This document shows positions 10,862 to 22,699 of a DNA stretch of 64,000 bases, one piece after another. The notes under the pieces were generated by a model, which saw only the letters and a program-made list of their open reading frames with translations, was not told where the DNA came from and searched no databases. Made by a program: the position numbers and the translations under genes. Within the stretch, counting starts at the first letter, position 1. Each line of letters starts with the position of its first letter. Source of the DNA: Acanthosepion pharaonis (Eukaryota > Mollusca > Cephalopoda > Sepiida > Sepiidae); contig CAHIKZ030005577.1 in NCBI GenBank assembly GCA_903632075.3, positions 1,939,001 to 2,003,000 of the forward strand, written 5' to 3'.

Positions 10862-11135
10862 GGCTCAAGCATACAACGGCAAAAAATGACGTGAATATGG
10901 CAATAAAGATGATGGCAACAGTTTGAACAAATAGTGACAATGGCTTACAATACATCATCTCAGAAATATAGAGAAATCTGGAAGAAGTTTGGAGCATACA
11001 ACATCCAAAACATTGCGAATATGGAAATAAGGATGAGGACAACAATCTGAATGATGCAAATAGGGTAAATAGTTGCAATAATTCATTTCAGAAATATAGA
11101 CAGTTCCTGAAGAAGTCTGGAGCGTACAAAGGCTG
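10862..11135. repeat. Two to three ~127-bp tandem repeats
   Basis: Blocks with CAGAAATATAGA and a following GAAGAAGT(C/T)TGGAGC(A/G)TACAA recur at about 10970-11000 and 11090-11122, and a partial block begins near 10866. The minus-strand frame across it is accidental. A degenerate tRNA-like stretch may follow at 11190-11240, but I cannot support it well. Confidence 0.6.
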
Positions 11136-12006
11136 AAATATTATAAATATACTCAGATAATGTCTACATAAGTAGTATACTTAAGGAGGTATGGTGGAGT
11201 AATGGAGAGCGACTTGCATTGAGGAAACAGAGAGCTTCAGTTAGTGGTTGTTCAGTAGACTAACAATAAAGTCACTTAAAAAACTGGCTTGTTATAGAAA
11301 CCGCAACGATATACTAAGGCCTTATTTTTCTCTAGGAATTTAAAGGCATAATATGTATATATACTGTATTTAAATTTTCCCTATCAACCAAATATTTCAG
11401 CCTCACATGACACACAGACTGAAATGACGTTAAAATAGTTTAATCAGTCATTGTTTGCTTTCCCTTTCTTTTATTCCTGTGTTACTATCAATGTTTTCAT
11501 CAATTTTCCATGTTCTTAATTTCCACTTAACTTTACCATTGTTAAATAGAATCATTTTTACATAATATTAAATCAAATGACAATAATTGTTTTAAGTATG
11601 GAAATTATTTCATTATTCCTGTGTTTTTTTTTAACTATTAGTTTAATAAATCGAATGTAAAATTAACAAATGATCTTTTTGTCCTTAGCACTAATCCAAA
11701 ATGATGTTTTTCTTTATTTGTCTCTTATTTATAAAAGGCCTGCAGCAGATAATCTCGCACCAGGTTTTGCTAGCTATGGACATGTTCATGTTGTCAAGTG
11801 ATGTTAGTCCAAGACGATGTCTAAAAAATTTCAAATCAACAGATATTTTTCATAAGATATGATGGTGAAGTAATCTTGTTTCAATGCAAAATTTTTGATC
11901 TTAAATGAGAGCAACTGCTACTCCATTATTAAAATAATAATTATATTTATCTCTCATAACATTTCATGTATTATTCACTGTACCTATAATTATATCATTT
12001 ATGCCT

Positions 12007-12021
12007 TTTTTTTGTTCACAG
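12007..12021 (+). promoter_or_regulatory. 3' splice site of the ZNF-A last exon
   Basis: A pyrimidine tract (CTTTTTTTTGTTCACAG) ends in AG at 12021 and is followed by ATGTTTTCACTG. The arm B copy has TTTTTCTTCACAG followed by ATGTTTTGGTGT (minus strand, exon from 31047). Conservation between the two arms supports this as the acceptor of the last exon. Confidence 0.65.
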
Positions 12022-12240
12022 ATGTTTTCACTGTACAAAAACCGGACTGAATATTAGTGAGAATTTCAATGAAAAAAAATGACATTTCACTTTCCATGTA
12101 AATACAACTATATACTTAGTTATTCATAAAAAAATTAATGAATTTACATTGTAAAAAGCATAACAATGAATTTTACCTGGCAAGAAATAATATACTTTCA
12201 AAAGTGCGGTTTATCTTTTTTGACAAAAACACATTTAGAC

Positions 12241-14640
12241 TTATGAAGGAAGGAATAAATAAAAAGAAAGGCCATAAAGGATTTATATAAACTGTTGTTG
12301 AAGTTGGATACAAGGAAACCAGAAAATTTTGTGGATTTGCACAGAACATGGAAACACATATTACAAATGGAGGAAAACCATATTCTTGTGAAATTTGTGG
12401 ATTTGCATTTTCACAGAAGTCAGATTTGGTCAAACATATGCCTACACACATTGGAGACAAAACATATCCTTGTGAAGTTTGTGGATCCGCATTTTCACAG
12501 AAGCAAGATTTGACCAAACATATGCGTACACATACTGGAGAGAAGCCATACACTTGTGAAGTTTGTGGATTCAATTTTCACAAAAAAAGATTTAGTCAAT
12601 CATATGCGTACACACACTGGAGAGAAAACCATATTCTTGTGAACATTTGTGGATCTGCATTTTCATTAAAAGTCACATTTTGAAGACATATCCGTACACA
12701 CACTGGAGAGAAACCATATTCTTGTTAATGTTTGTGGATCTACATTTTCATTAAAATCAAATATGGTCAAACATATGCGTACACACACTGGGGAGAAACC
12801 ATACTCTTGTGAAGTTTGTGGATCAGCATTTACAGAAAAGCCAAATATGGTCAAACATATGCGTACACACACTGGAGAGAAACCATATTCTTGTGAAGTT
12901 TGTGGATCTGCATTTTCATGAAGTCAACATTTAGTTATTCATATGCGTACACACACTGGAGAGAAACCATATTCTTGTGAAGTTTGTGGATCTACATTTT
13001 CACAAAAGTCACATTTAGGACATCATATGCGTACACACACTGGAGAGAAACCATATTCTTGTGAAGTTTGTGGATCTACATTTTCACAAAAGAAAATAAA
13101 GACACTCATATGCGTACACACAGTGGAGAGAAACCATATCCTTGTGAAGTTTGTGGATCTTCATTTTCACAAAAATCAAATTTGGTCAATCATATGCATA
13201 AACACACACACTGAGAAACCATATATTTGTGAACTTTGTGGATCTGCATTTTTGCATAAATGTGATTTGGTTAATCATATGCATACACACACTGGAGAGA
13301 AACCATATTCTTGTAAAGTTTGTGGATCTACATTTTCACACAAAAATTTGGTCAGACATATGCCTACACACACTGGTGAGAAAACATATTCTTGTGAAGT
13401 TTGTGGATATTCATTTTCACAAAGTTCAGTTTTGGTCAATCATATACGTACACACACTGGTGAGAAACCCTATTTTTGTCAAGTTTGTGGATTCACATTT
13501 TCACAGAAGTCAAGTATGGTCAAACATATGTGTACACATACTGGAGAGAAACCATATTCTTGTGATATTTGTGGATCTGCATTTTCACAAAAGTCACATT
13601 TTGTCAAACATATGCGTACACACACTGGAGAGAAACCATATTCTTGTGAAATTTGTGGATCTACATTTTCACAGAAGCCAGATTTGGTCAATCATATGCG
13701 TACACACACTGGAGAGAAACCATATTCTTGTGAAGTTTGTGGATCTGCATTTTCAGAAAAAAAGACAGAATTGAATCATATGCGTACACATACTGGAGAG
13801 AAACCATATTCTTGTTATGTTTTTAGATCTGCATTTTCATTAAATCCAAATTTGGTTAGTACATATCCATACACACACTGGAGAAACCATATTTTTGTGA
13901 ATTTTGTGGATATACATTTTCAGTGAAGTCAAATATGGTCAATCATATATGTATACACACTGGAGAGAAAAAATATTCCTTATATTTTGGATCTGCATTT
14001 TGTATTTTCAAATGAAATCATTCATATGCATCATTTTGTGAGAGAAACCATAACAGAAGTATGTAGATCGAGATTTGCATGAAGTTCATATTCTTAAACA
14101 CACTAGTGAGAAACATTTTTCTTGTAAGGTGTGTGGATCTACATTTTCCAGATTTCATCATTCATATTGCATACACACACATACTTTTTTTATTCTTTAT
14201 GTTTGTGGATCTGATTTCAGAAAAAGTCAAATAAGGACAAACATGTGTATACACACTGAGAAAAGCATAATGTTGTGATATTTTTGGATGTGCATTTTAA
14301 TGAAAACCAGATTTGTTGAGACATGTGTAAACACATGTGGAAAAAAAACCTACTTTTTAATAGAAATGAATCTTTATTTTCATGAAATCATAAAGAATAT
14401 GAACAAACACTGAAGAAAACGTATTTTTATGAATTTATGGATCTTCATTTCCATGGAAGCCAGATTTGGTTAAACATGCAAAAAATACACTGGAGAATCC
14501 ACTTTCTTATGAAGTTTAGGATATGCACTTTGATGCATTTTTTGATATCAGTTTTCAGCATAAATACATTCTGGAAACCATATTCTTTGAAAGTATATGG
14601 ATCATATATTGAAAGTAGTTGGACAGAAACCCTATCTTAG
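12241..14640 (+). pseudogene. C2H2 zinc-finger gene ZNF-A, decayed last exon
   Basis: About 20 finger units of the form YSCEVCGSxFSxKSxLVxHMRTHTGEKP run on the + strand, but the frame is broken repeatedly. The first intact stretch (12348-12590) has two fingers before a frameshift. At 12722-12730 an extra T shifts the frame, at 12918 a TGA falls inside a finger, and near 13093 and 13205 further indels disturb fingers. The best run, about 13208-13800, has eight consecutive fingers, one of them a residue short between Cys and His. After 13830 the fingers fade into unreadable remnants up to about 14640, and a last isolated one lies at 15366-15430. The paralogue ZNF-B is intact in the opposite arm. 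Proteins of this class bind DNA in the nucleus. A spliced product avoiding the lesions is unlikely. Confidence 0.88.
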
Positions 14641-15469
14641 TGCACATTTAGTTTCTGAATCAGTAGAAAATTATTATTGCATCATGGGAAAATTCATAAA
14701 AATGCAAAAACACATGCTTGATATGTTTTTAGGTATACCTTTTCTGAGAAGGCATTTATTGTGTGCAGTATAAATCATTCTTGTAAAAACTAAATATCAT
14801 AATTTTCAAATATTGGAAAATGCAATAGACATACAGCGATGCTGAAAGGTGCACATCCTGCACCACAGTTGCATAAAAATCTTAACACAGTAACTTCACC
14901 ATTTGTGCATCCCAGAGATGCAACTAAAGTTGCCATGAAAAGTGATACATTGCACAAAACCAACCCGTTACAATTATGACATAGTTAAAAGAATTTGTTG
15001 TTGGTTGAGACTAAGTGAATGTCATCGATTTAATTTCAAACGTATCTAATATATTCTTTCTGTAACAAAATCTGAATCATTTGTTTGATAGACAAGATAT
15101 TGATGGTAATTACTACATGTTATTCTTTCAAATACTCTTTACTAGTTTTTTTTTTCTTTTCACTTTTTATTTCCTTTTTTTCTTTGACCGGTGGGATGTA
15201 AAAGTGGCATGGAATAGACATGAATGTTGCCTAATGAGACATTTTCTTGGTTAATTTTCTTTTATTGATTTGAATCACCTGAACTCATTGAAGTTTGCCA
15301 ACCTTGTTTTAATCTAATGGACAGTAAAACCAAAACTGTTGTAGAAATGCATGGATGCATTTAAAAATGTACACACGCTGGAGAGAAACCATGTTCTTGT
15401 GAAGTTTGTGGATATGCATTTTTGACAAAGATAGAATGTCGGTAATAACATAAATTTTGTGTAAAAAAG

Positions 15470-15870
15470 AAAGAAGTCACTTTTCATAATAAGGGAATTT
15501 TTGATATTTGACTATCTCCTGGGCAATAAAAATTTATTCTCCCTCTATCCTATTCCATCTTCCTCTTTGATCTTTACTGCAAATTGACAATTTCAGTAGA
15601 ATTTATTCTAACCAGAGAGGGAAAGTTTCCCTATCTTTCCTTTTCCCTAAGTTAAATCCTTTTGTTTAACAGACATTAAAACAAATTGACTTTCTTTCAT
15701 TCCAAATGATGCTATCAGCTAACCAGAGAAAGAGGGTCTCCTCACCTTTCCTTTTCCCTAAGTTAAATCCTTTTGTTTAACAGACATTAGAACTAAGTGA
15801 CTTTCTTTCATTCCAAACAAAAAGCTACCTATGGTCAAATTTCTTAGAATTACTTCAACCATTTGTGATG
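15470..15870 (+). repeat. Shared ZNF downstream module, arm A
   Basis: The segment with CTATCTCCTGGGCAATAAAAA and GTTAAATCCTTTTGTTTAACA matches two inverted copies in arm B, around 26.9-27.2 kb and 27.7-28.0 kb. A short internal duplication repeats the latter motif at 15654 and 15764. Confidence 0.75.
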
Positions 15871-15953
15871 TTCAGATTGCGTCAGACCATAGGTTACACT
15901 TCAGATGAGATCCACTTTTTACTAAGGGAACAAGAAAAGGAAAAATTATAAGA

Positions 15954-16232
15954 ATGCCACCAAAGGAAAAGATAAAACTCATCGCTGGTCAGCAGACTAT
16001 TGCAGATGTATTTTCTGCTATTTCTACCACTGAATCCCTTTCAGAATCTTCTGAGTCCTCTGAGAATAACTCAACACAGCCTGTACTTCCATCTGTCTCC
16101 TCTTTGACTGAGCCTGAGGTGTCAAATGTGGAGGAGTCGCAATCCTCTTCATCTTCTTCCAAAAGAAAGCTAACTTTTCTTGAGTTGAGGCTTTTCAGAT
16201 TAAAACTTCATCTACTGTGGCATTTGTACTAA
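15954..16232 (+). CDS. Uncharacterised 92-codon ORF, Ser-rich
   Basis: An ATG at 15954 opens a 92-codon frame. The N-terminus is basic ('MPPKEKIKLIAGQQTIADVF'), a Ser/Glu-rich acidic stretch covers roughly residues 27-68, and a short KRKLTF basic patch follows. I do not recognise the family. The QQTIADVF piece resembles a PCNA-interacting (PIP-like) arrangement (Q-x-x-I-x-x-F) and also the start of some hAT-type proteins, but neither is secure. Only arm A of the inverted duplication has this segment. A second, degraded copy of its beginning occurs at about 16590-16675. It may be the 5' part of a transposon protein or an exon fragment rather than a gene in its own right. Confidence 0.3.
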   Translation: MPPKEKIKLIAGQQTIADVFSAISTTESLSESSESSENNSTQPVLPSVSSLTEPEVSNVEESQSSSSSSKRKLTFLELRLFRLKLHLLWHLY

Positions 16233-16499
16233 ATATAGCAAAACACATCTTTGCATAAGTAAAAAAAAAAAAAATAGACCCACTTTTGGCACTTCATCCT
16301 CATTTTAATTGATGTATCAGTCCTGCCTCAATATTCCTTTTCTAAATGACTAAAACAAATTAAGATGAAGTTGAATGGTTTGCAAGGCAAAGTACCGCTG
16401 GTAGTGTTAAAAACCACACACTAGGTGGTCCAGGAAAGAGACCCCCTGTCAAAGTTCGAGTCATTACACAGCTTTTTGACAGAGATTGAAATCCCATGG

Positions 16500-16680
16500 C
16501 TGTGTTGATGTTCAGATTGCATCAGAACATTGGTCACACTTCAGACGAGATCTTGTATTTTTCCTGAGTGAACAATAAAAGGAAAAAATTATAAGAAAGC
16601 CACCGAAGGAAAAAGTACTTTAAAAGTAAAGCCCATTGCTGGTCGGCAGACTATTGCAGATGCATTTTCTTTAGTACTTT
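16500..16680 (+). repeat. Degraded second copy of the 15855-16015 segment
   Basis: TTGATGTTCAGATTGC and the following sequence, including GCCACC(A/G)AAGGAAAA and the CAGACTATTGCAGATG block, repeat the sequence around 15866-16010. The reading frame is broken here by an insertion after the AAAGTA segment. Confidence 0.75.
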
Positions 16681-16689
16681 AATTTTCTT

Positions 16690-18330
16690 TGCTCTGTTCT
16701 TTTTCATGTTATTGTTTATTTCAAACTTTGTCAATTTTGTTTGTTGAGCAGTTCTACCATTTAACTATAGCCTCTCACTCTGCAAATATAATTTAATAAT
16801 CGAAAGATCCCTTGGTCTTTCCTCTTAGTAATAAAGATTAAATAAGATTTTGACAATATTTGTTTTTATTACATTTAGAGCATTTTCTCATCACAGCATG
16901 CTAATCTTTTAGCAAATCAATGGCAGTACCTATGCTAATTATTTCATAGTAATTCAGCGGAATAATTTTCTCATCAATTAAAATCCCAGTTGATGTAATT
17001 AATTATTTTCTGACTAAAAGATCTTAGTAGCAGTTTGTAAACTCTGTTGAAGTGATGAGAATATTTTATTAATGAAAATATTTTATTCAATACTCTTATT
17101 ATTTTGGTACTACTTACACTTTACAATCATCGTTTCCTTATTTCGATTTGTGCAATGTTTTGTTCACATTCAGTAAACTCACCTCTGTTTTATTTGATAA
17201 CTTATCTCAGTGCTCTTTATGTTCTTATAGAAATGATTGTTGGGTGCATCACTGATTAATTAGTCCTATTTGTCTAACAGGATTCAAAGAAGATTATTTA
17301 AATCTTTTAACTGAAAGTTTGCCTAATCTAATGTTCTTTTTATAAGAAACTAAAGTCAACACATCCAAATTATTAAAAAAACCTTTATTGCCTTAATTCT
17401 CACAAAATACAGTTTTTTCACTGAAATGTTGTTGAATTTAATTTTTGTATTTAATTTTACAACCATTTATTCCATCAGCTGAAAATAACTCATAATTCTG
17501 AAACATGTTTTTAATTGCACTGAGATTAAGTATAAATACTGATTTTGTTTCAAATTTATTGGATCAATTGAAAAATAAATTGTTCTGTAATAATTCTCAA
17601 GAAATATAATTTCTTAATTGAAATGTAATTAAGTGTAAATACTGTTTTTATTGAATTGATTAATTTAAAAAAACTTTCAAAAAATTCTTAAAGAATATTG
17701 TTTCATAACTGAACTGTTTTTTGTATTGAATTTTTGCATGTAAATTTAAAAAAAAAAGTTTTGTTTGGTCTATTTATAAAAACAAACTAATTCTCAAAAA
17801 ATAAAGTTTCTTAATTGAACTGTGTTTTTGTTTTAAATTTATTGATTCAGTTTAAAAAAAAAAAACTTTTATTTTCTCAATGTAAAAACTTTGTTCTGTC
17901 ATAATTCCCCCCAAAATACAGTTTCTTAACTAAGTTGTGATTAGGTGTAAAATACTGTTTTTGTAATTAAATTAGGTAATTAACAAAACAAAGTTGTTCT
18001 GTCAATTTAATTGATTTGGCCTGATTAAAATTGTTTTTGGGGATGATAGTAACAAAAAGAAAAAAAAACTGTAGCCCTGCAATTTTTACACAACAATTTA
18101 TTAAAAACTTTACTTAAGCCACATTGAATTTCCCAGATATGCACCCAAATCATCATCTGTGAACCCTGGGAACTATAACATTATAAACCATTTGGCATCA
18201 CTGTCTCATCTTTACTGCTATACCTTCAGCATTCTTCAGATGTCTATTGATCCAGATAACCAGGTGAAATTTTGTACTGAACTGTTTATATAATCTATAT
18301 GGATAAATTGTTCTTTTTCCGACGTCTGCA
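16690..18330. other. No gene seen; A/T-homopolymer-rich spacer
   Basis: This is the left part of the spacer between the inverted arms. It contains many partially similar blocks such as TTCTTAATTGAA and CTGTTTTT runs that suggest an old, decayed tandem repeat, but no protein or RNA signature. Confidence 0.5.
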
Positions 18331-18339
18331 TCTGGGGAT

Positions 18340-18500
18340 GTCTCGTCTTGTTCTTATTTAGTACTGCTCAGATATTGCTCACCCTTTTTCCCGTGAATCC
18401 AAGTTTGCACTACCCAGCCCAGAGATTGAACTCAAAGTTACTATGTTACCAAATTCACAAACCAACACTTTAATTCACTAGGTTATTGTCCCAAACATGG
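18340..18500 (-). mobile_element. tRNA-derived SINE copy (family shared with 23848)
   Basis: On the minus strand the sequence reads GAATTAAAGTGTTGGTTTGT, then GGTAACATAGTAACTTTGAG and TTCAATCTCTGGGCTGGG, resembling an internal Pol III promoter with the B box at GAGTTCAATCTC. The copy at 23848-24010 (+) aligns with it over about 90 bases. That two copies share this structure supports SINE identity. Confidence 0.68.
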
Positions 18501-18791
18501 AGCCTTAAATTGTCAGGCTGGAAAGCATTCAGCCTCACTTCTCATTCTGACTGCTTGTAGAATGATAGAGTCTCACATTTTAATATGTTTGTGTCCATGT
18601 ATATATTCATGTGTACTCATGTGTATGTGAGTATGGGGTATATCTATATATTTGTGTGTTAATGCGTTTTCTTTTATATACATGGTTTTATTTTCTGTGT
18701 TGCATTTTGCCTGGATATTTGAATTTAGCTGTTGGGTTTTTTCTTGTTTTTTTTTGTGCATATGTGTATATTGTATCTGTCCACTGGTATG

Positions 18792-18796
<5 letters not shown>

Positions 18797-18829
<33 letters not shown>

Positions 18830-18845
18830 CATACACACACACACA
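18797..18845. repeat. (TA)n followed by (CA)n-type microsatellite
   Basis: Alternating TA passes into CATACATACACACACA. The IYIYIY frames on both strands are accidental. Confidence 0.95.
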
Positions 18846-18929
18846 AGTATATAATTGGTGTATACGGAATGAATTCTAATAACCAACAATTACTATTCTT
18901 AAAAGTAGAGCAGATATAATTATTTATTT

Positions 18930-19170
18930 AAAAAAATTTATAACATAAATATGTTATAAAATCACTACAAAAATAGCCATTTTGTTTCAAACCCCCCCCC
19001 CCCCGGTGTTATATCAAGTGATGATGTTGAATGTAAAATAAATGGTTTTAAAAGTTTCAATTTATTTTACATTCAACATCATCACTTGATAAGACACCGG
19101 GGGTGTTGAAACAAAATAGCTATTTTTGTAGTAATTTTATAACATATTTATGTTATAAAATTTTTTAAAT
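18930..19170. mobile_element. Near-perfect foldback MITE with ~113-bp arms
   Basis: Left arm 18930-19043 and right arm 19058-19170 are near-complete reverse complements separated by about 14 bases (GTTTTAAAAGTTTC). The outer ends contain TTATAACATAAATATGTTATAA, itself palindromic. A C13 run in the left arm faces CCGGGGGTG in the right. A single-arm relative occurs at about 20210-20318, so this is a repeat family and not a unique hairpin. Transcribed, it would form a long double-stranded RNA. Confidence 0.88.
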
Positions 19171-19748
19171 ATATATTTCTTGGCTTTGTTCGTAGCTGAA
19201 TATTTGTTTCCCAATTCTACCCCTCTTAACTTTTAGCTATTAAACCCTCTCTTTATCTATATCTCTTTGCAGATGTAAGTAATAATTTAATAGTTGGTTT
19301 GTATTCATTTATTAATACTTTTAGAATAGAAACTTTTTTGGTTTGTCTATGTGTATGTCTATGTCTTTTCTTAATGTATGTGTCTATGATTGTTTGTATA
19401 TGCTTTTCATCATATGTATATGTGTCTGATATTTCCTTTTTTTGTCGTGGACATCTATTTCATGTTTTTGCGTGTTTATATATCTAAATATGTCTACATG
19501 TTTGTATATTATAATATGATTGTGTATGTATTGTCATTTGTAAAACTTCTTCCCCTGGTTTTAGATCCCTTCAAAAGTATCTAAGTTGTTCCGACGTTTG
19601 AATCTCCTTAGATTAGCGTTTGCTCTAACTGTAAATTTGGCTTTTCGATTAAAACATAAAATAAATTATAAAATATATGTATATTTTTCTCAGTTTCTTC
19701 TTTAAATAATTTTATAATATTTTAAACTTAATACAGGTTAAATTTAAA

Positions 19749-20477
19749 ATTGATATAGCGCTGCTACTAACAAATTCCATGGTGATACTCATCCAAGTAT
19801 TCATAACCCAACAGATTGTTCCCCAAGAGCCATGTCTTTCCTTTCCCTCGAATCACTCCTTTGCCGAGCATTAGGTTGGTCAAGCAATGATATACAAGTA
19901 TTTTGGGGATTTTTTCGTTACACAGTTCTAACCATGTTTCAAAAATGGAAGCTAAAAAAGCCCCGAATTTAATTTTGTAATTAAAGACATTAACCCCATT
20001 TCATCCTCAATTTTTAATTTTATAGTAAAATTTAAAATTAAGCAATTAATGATTTCTATTTTAGTCTAACATTTAAGGCACTAATAATTATAACCAAAGT
20101 TTTTTGGATTATCATATACTTGTATTTTGATTGGTCATTATAGCTTATGTAACAATGTTTCCCCTATTGAGGAGTGTTTAGTTGATTTGAACCTTTTAAA
20201 ACTCTTTATTCTAGATTCAACACCATCACTTAAGAAGACACCAGAAGTGTTGAAACAAAATGGCTATTTTTCTAGTGATGTTATAACATGTTCATGTTAT
20301 AAAGATTTGCCTAAATCCTCAAAATACTTGTATATCATTGCTTGACCAACCTAATGCTCGGCAAAGGAGTGATTTGAGGGAAAGGAAAGACATGGCTCTT
20401 GGGAAACAATCTGTTGGGTTATGAATACTTGGATGAGTATCACCATGGAATTTGTTAGTAGCAGCGCTATATCAATT
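19749..20477. mobile_element. Element with ~160-bp terminal inverted repeats
   Basis: AATTGATATAGCGCTGCTAC at 19749 starts a block to about 19908 that is repeated inverted at 20318-20477. The arms differ by only a few bases. The roughly 410-bp interior has no transposase and contains a single arm of the 18930 hairpin family (20210-20318) and part of another repeat (19915-20005). No target duplication could be confirmed. It is a non-autonomous foldback type element of unknown superfamily. Confidence 0.8.
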
Positions 20478-20681
20478 CTTTCCTCTTCGACCCCGTTGGT
20501 ACAGTTGTGTTGTATCAAAACGGTTCGGGTTTGAATCTTGGTAGTGGATGCACACTACTGATGTGTCCCAAAATTAGGACGAAACGGCCGTCCAGTGCTT
20601 TCTGCATTATGTTGAGGATTCTTCTAGACTCGATGACTTACTATAATGATTTGCACAAATTCCTAAAATTCTCTTATATAT

Positions 20682-20708
20682 TCACACACACACACACACA
20701 CACACACA
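20682..20708. repeat. (CA)n microsatellite
   Basis: Simple CA alternation, seen directly. Confidence 0.97.
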
Positions 20709-20724
20709 GGTAAGATGAGAATGA

Positions 20725-20855
20725 ATAGAGCTAAAAGCCCCGAATTTAATTTTGTAATTAAAGACATTAGCCCCATTTCATCCTCAAGCGAATTTTGGAG
20801 TAACTTTTAAAAGATAGCTTCCATTTTTGAAACATGCTTAGAACTGTGTAGCGAA
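20725..20855. repeat. Repeat shared with 19915-20010
   Basis: AAAGCCCCGAATTTAATTTTG to CATTTCATCCTCAA matches 19957-20010 in direct orientation. The end AGCTTCCATTTTTGAAACATG to GTGTAGCG matches 19917-19952 in inverted orientation. This suggests a short element with inverted ends whose left copy has an internal deletion. Confidence 0.7.
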
Positions 20856-20979
20856 AAAAAAAAAAATTTTAAATCAATTAATTTAGAATATTAATGCTCT
20901 GTAAATTTACATTGAGCACTATTTTGTAAAAATAAAAATATCTATAACAACGGATTATATATCTTACTGTTCTTTCTTT

Positions 20980-22690
20980 TTATTTATATACAATTATATA
21001 TATATATAATATGCAATTTTTATATATACAGTTATATATATATATAATTAGTTGTATTGATGTGATATGTTAGTTTCATCACTGATATTGAGCACTCTTT
21101 AATAATTACCACGCATATATAATATATAAAAATTGCATATATATTATATATATATATATAAATTAATTAAGGAACCAACAACTTTAAGGGTTCATGGTTA
21201 TTAGAATTTATTTCCATAGAATCAAAATTCGATTCTAATTCCTCAGATCAATATTTTCATACAGATAGATGGGTGACAAATATTCCAAGTATAAGAAGAA
21301 TTCCGTATTATTATTTTTAATTTATGCACGCATGTGTTTGAGGAAGCTGGTTTAAATTGGTGGCAGGAGGGGGGGGGTGAGAGAGAGAGATATATATCTC
21401 TCAAAAGGAAAAAGAAGGGATTGAGGGAGTGGAAGATAAAAGATATGCAAACAAAATTAGGAAAAGAAACAAGAGATAGATGTATTTACATCCATCTTAA
21501 TAAAGAGACATAAAATAATGATGGGGAGGTGAGGGGTTTGTTCGATATCCTGACCTATTTATCAAATATATCCGGCAGAAAAGTGGAAAGGGAGCGTAGA
21601 AATAAGAGTTAAGGAAAAAGAGACAGAATATATATATATATATATATATATATATGGAGAGAGGCAGGAAAAAAGAAAACATACATGTGGCGACACAGAC
21701 AAAGAATGTCTATGATCAGATTCTGACACTTTAATATTTTAAGTAAAAACAGAAACAAAGCCCCAATTGAAAAAAAATATTGTCTGAATACCTTTTTTAT
21801 AAAAAGATGTAAGGAATTTAAAAAAAAAAAAAGAAAACACAAACAAAGCCCTAATAGAAATAAAAAAAATTGTCTGAAGGTTTTTTTTAAAAGATGTGGA
21901 ATTTAAAAAAATATATATATATATATATTATAAAACAATATTGAGCTAAACTGGAAAGAATAAAATATTACATTAATTTAAACAAAAAATTAAATTGACT
22001 AAGGGTAAATAATTTAAATTAACAGGAACACAAGATTAACAGAATAGATAAAAGGTGGAAAAATGAAAATTACAATACTCTGTAAATGTGAATGGATAAG
22101 TATGTCAGTTTTTTTTTAATATAGCTTCATGAAAATGTTTTTAATCCTTGAAAAAAAATTAATATTGGTGATGTAGTCTCAATGGGAATTGCATGAGGTA
22201 ATATTTATCCTATAAAATTTTAAGATAATTCAAAATTTTTTAGTGTTTGTTCTTAAATAGCCTTATGAGAATTTAACAATAATTTTTCAAAAATATATTT
22301 GAGAATTACAGTTCCATGTGTTTTTGTATTGAAATGATGCAGTTCAGAAAGATTATTAAGATATTTTTTGATGTGGCGGGGGCAATATCACCCCTGAAAT
22401 AATAATCATGATAATAAAGAAGAATATGCTGTAAAACAGAAAAAAGACATTTTTGAATGAACCAAGATGTTAAAATGCTGTAAAGACTTTGAAATGTAAA
22501 TATTACAGAAAGTTAATTTAGAACACGAAATACAATCTTTTTGTAAGTGTACAAAGGATATCAGATTGTTAATAGAAAATTACTGGAACAATGATAATTG
22601 GAACTTTTAGAAAAAGAAATGGATTTTGAGACTGTAAGAATTGAATTTAAAATAAAGGAGTTTTTAATTTAAAATTTAATTTTAAAACAA
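20980..22690. other. No gene seen; AT-rich with TA tracts
   Basis: TA-rich inverted segments lie at 20990-21170 (ATATGCAATTTTTATATAT against its inverse near 21124), and a (TA)n tract at 21627-21656. Two similar A-rich blocks (AAACAAAGCCCxAAT) are at 21753 and 21842. No protein signature was found. Confidence 0.5.
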
Positions 22691-22699
22691 GACTCTCTG

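Larger units (their letters stand above)
10312..16470 (+). repeat. Inverted segmental duplication, arm A
   Basis: Block by block this region matches the reverse complement of 26660-32310. Shared landmarks are the ~110-bp upstream repeats (10312-10740 against 31600-32310) and GGCCTGCAGCAGATAATC (about 11739 against 31390). The acceptor site and start of the ZNF last exon (12021 against 31048) and the finger array also match. Downstream, shared landmarks are GTTGCATAAAAATCTTAACA-like sequence (14870 against 28440), CTATCTC(C/T)TGGGCAATAAAAA (15510 against 27920) and GTTAAAAACCAC (16410 against 26735). The arms are clearly diverged, so the duplication is not recent. Arm A carries a broken ZNF and about 400 bp (15905-16310) absent from arm B. 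Confidence 0.85.

Noticed and set aside
11188..11245. tRNA-like sequence (GGTGGAGTAATGGAGAGCG)
   Set aside because: The A-box resemblance is weak and I find no convincing B box.
13229..13774. 181-codon frame overlapping ZNF-A in another frame
   Set aside because: Its repeated 'ERNHILVKFVDLHF' is the out-of-frame reading of the TGEKPYSCEVCGS linker and finger codons.
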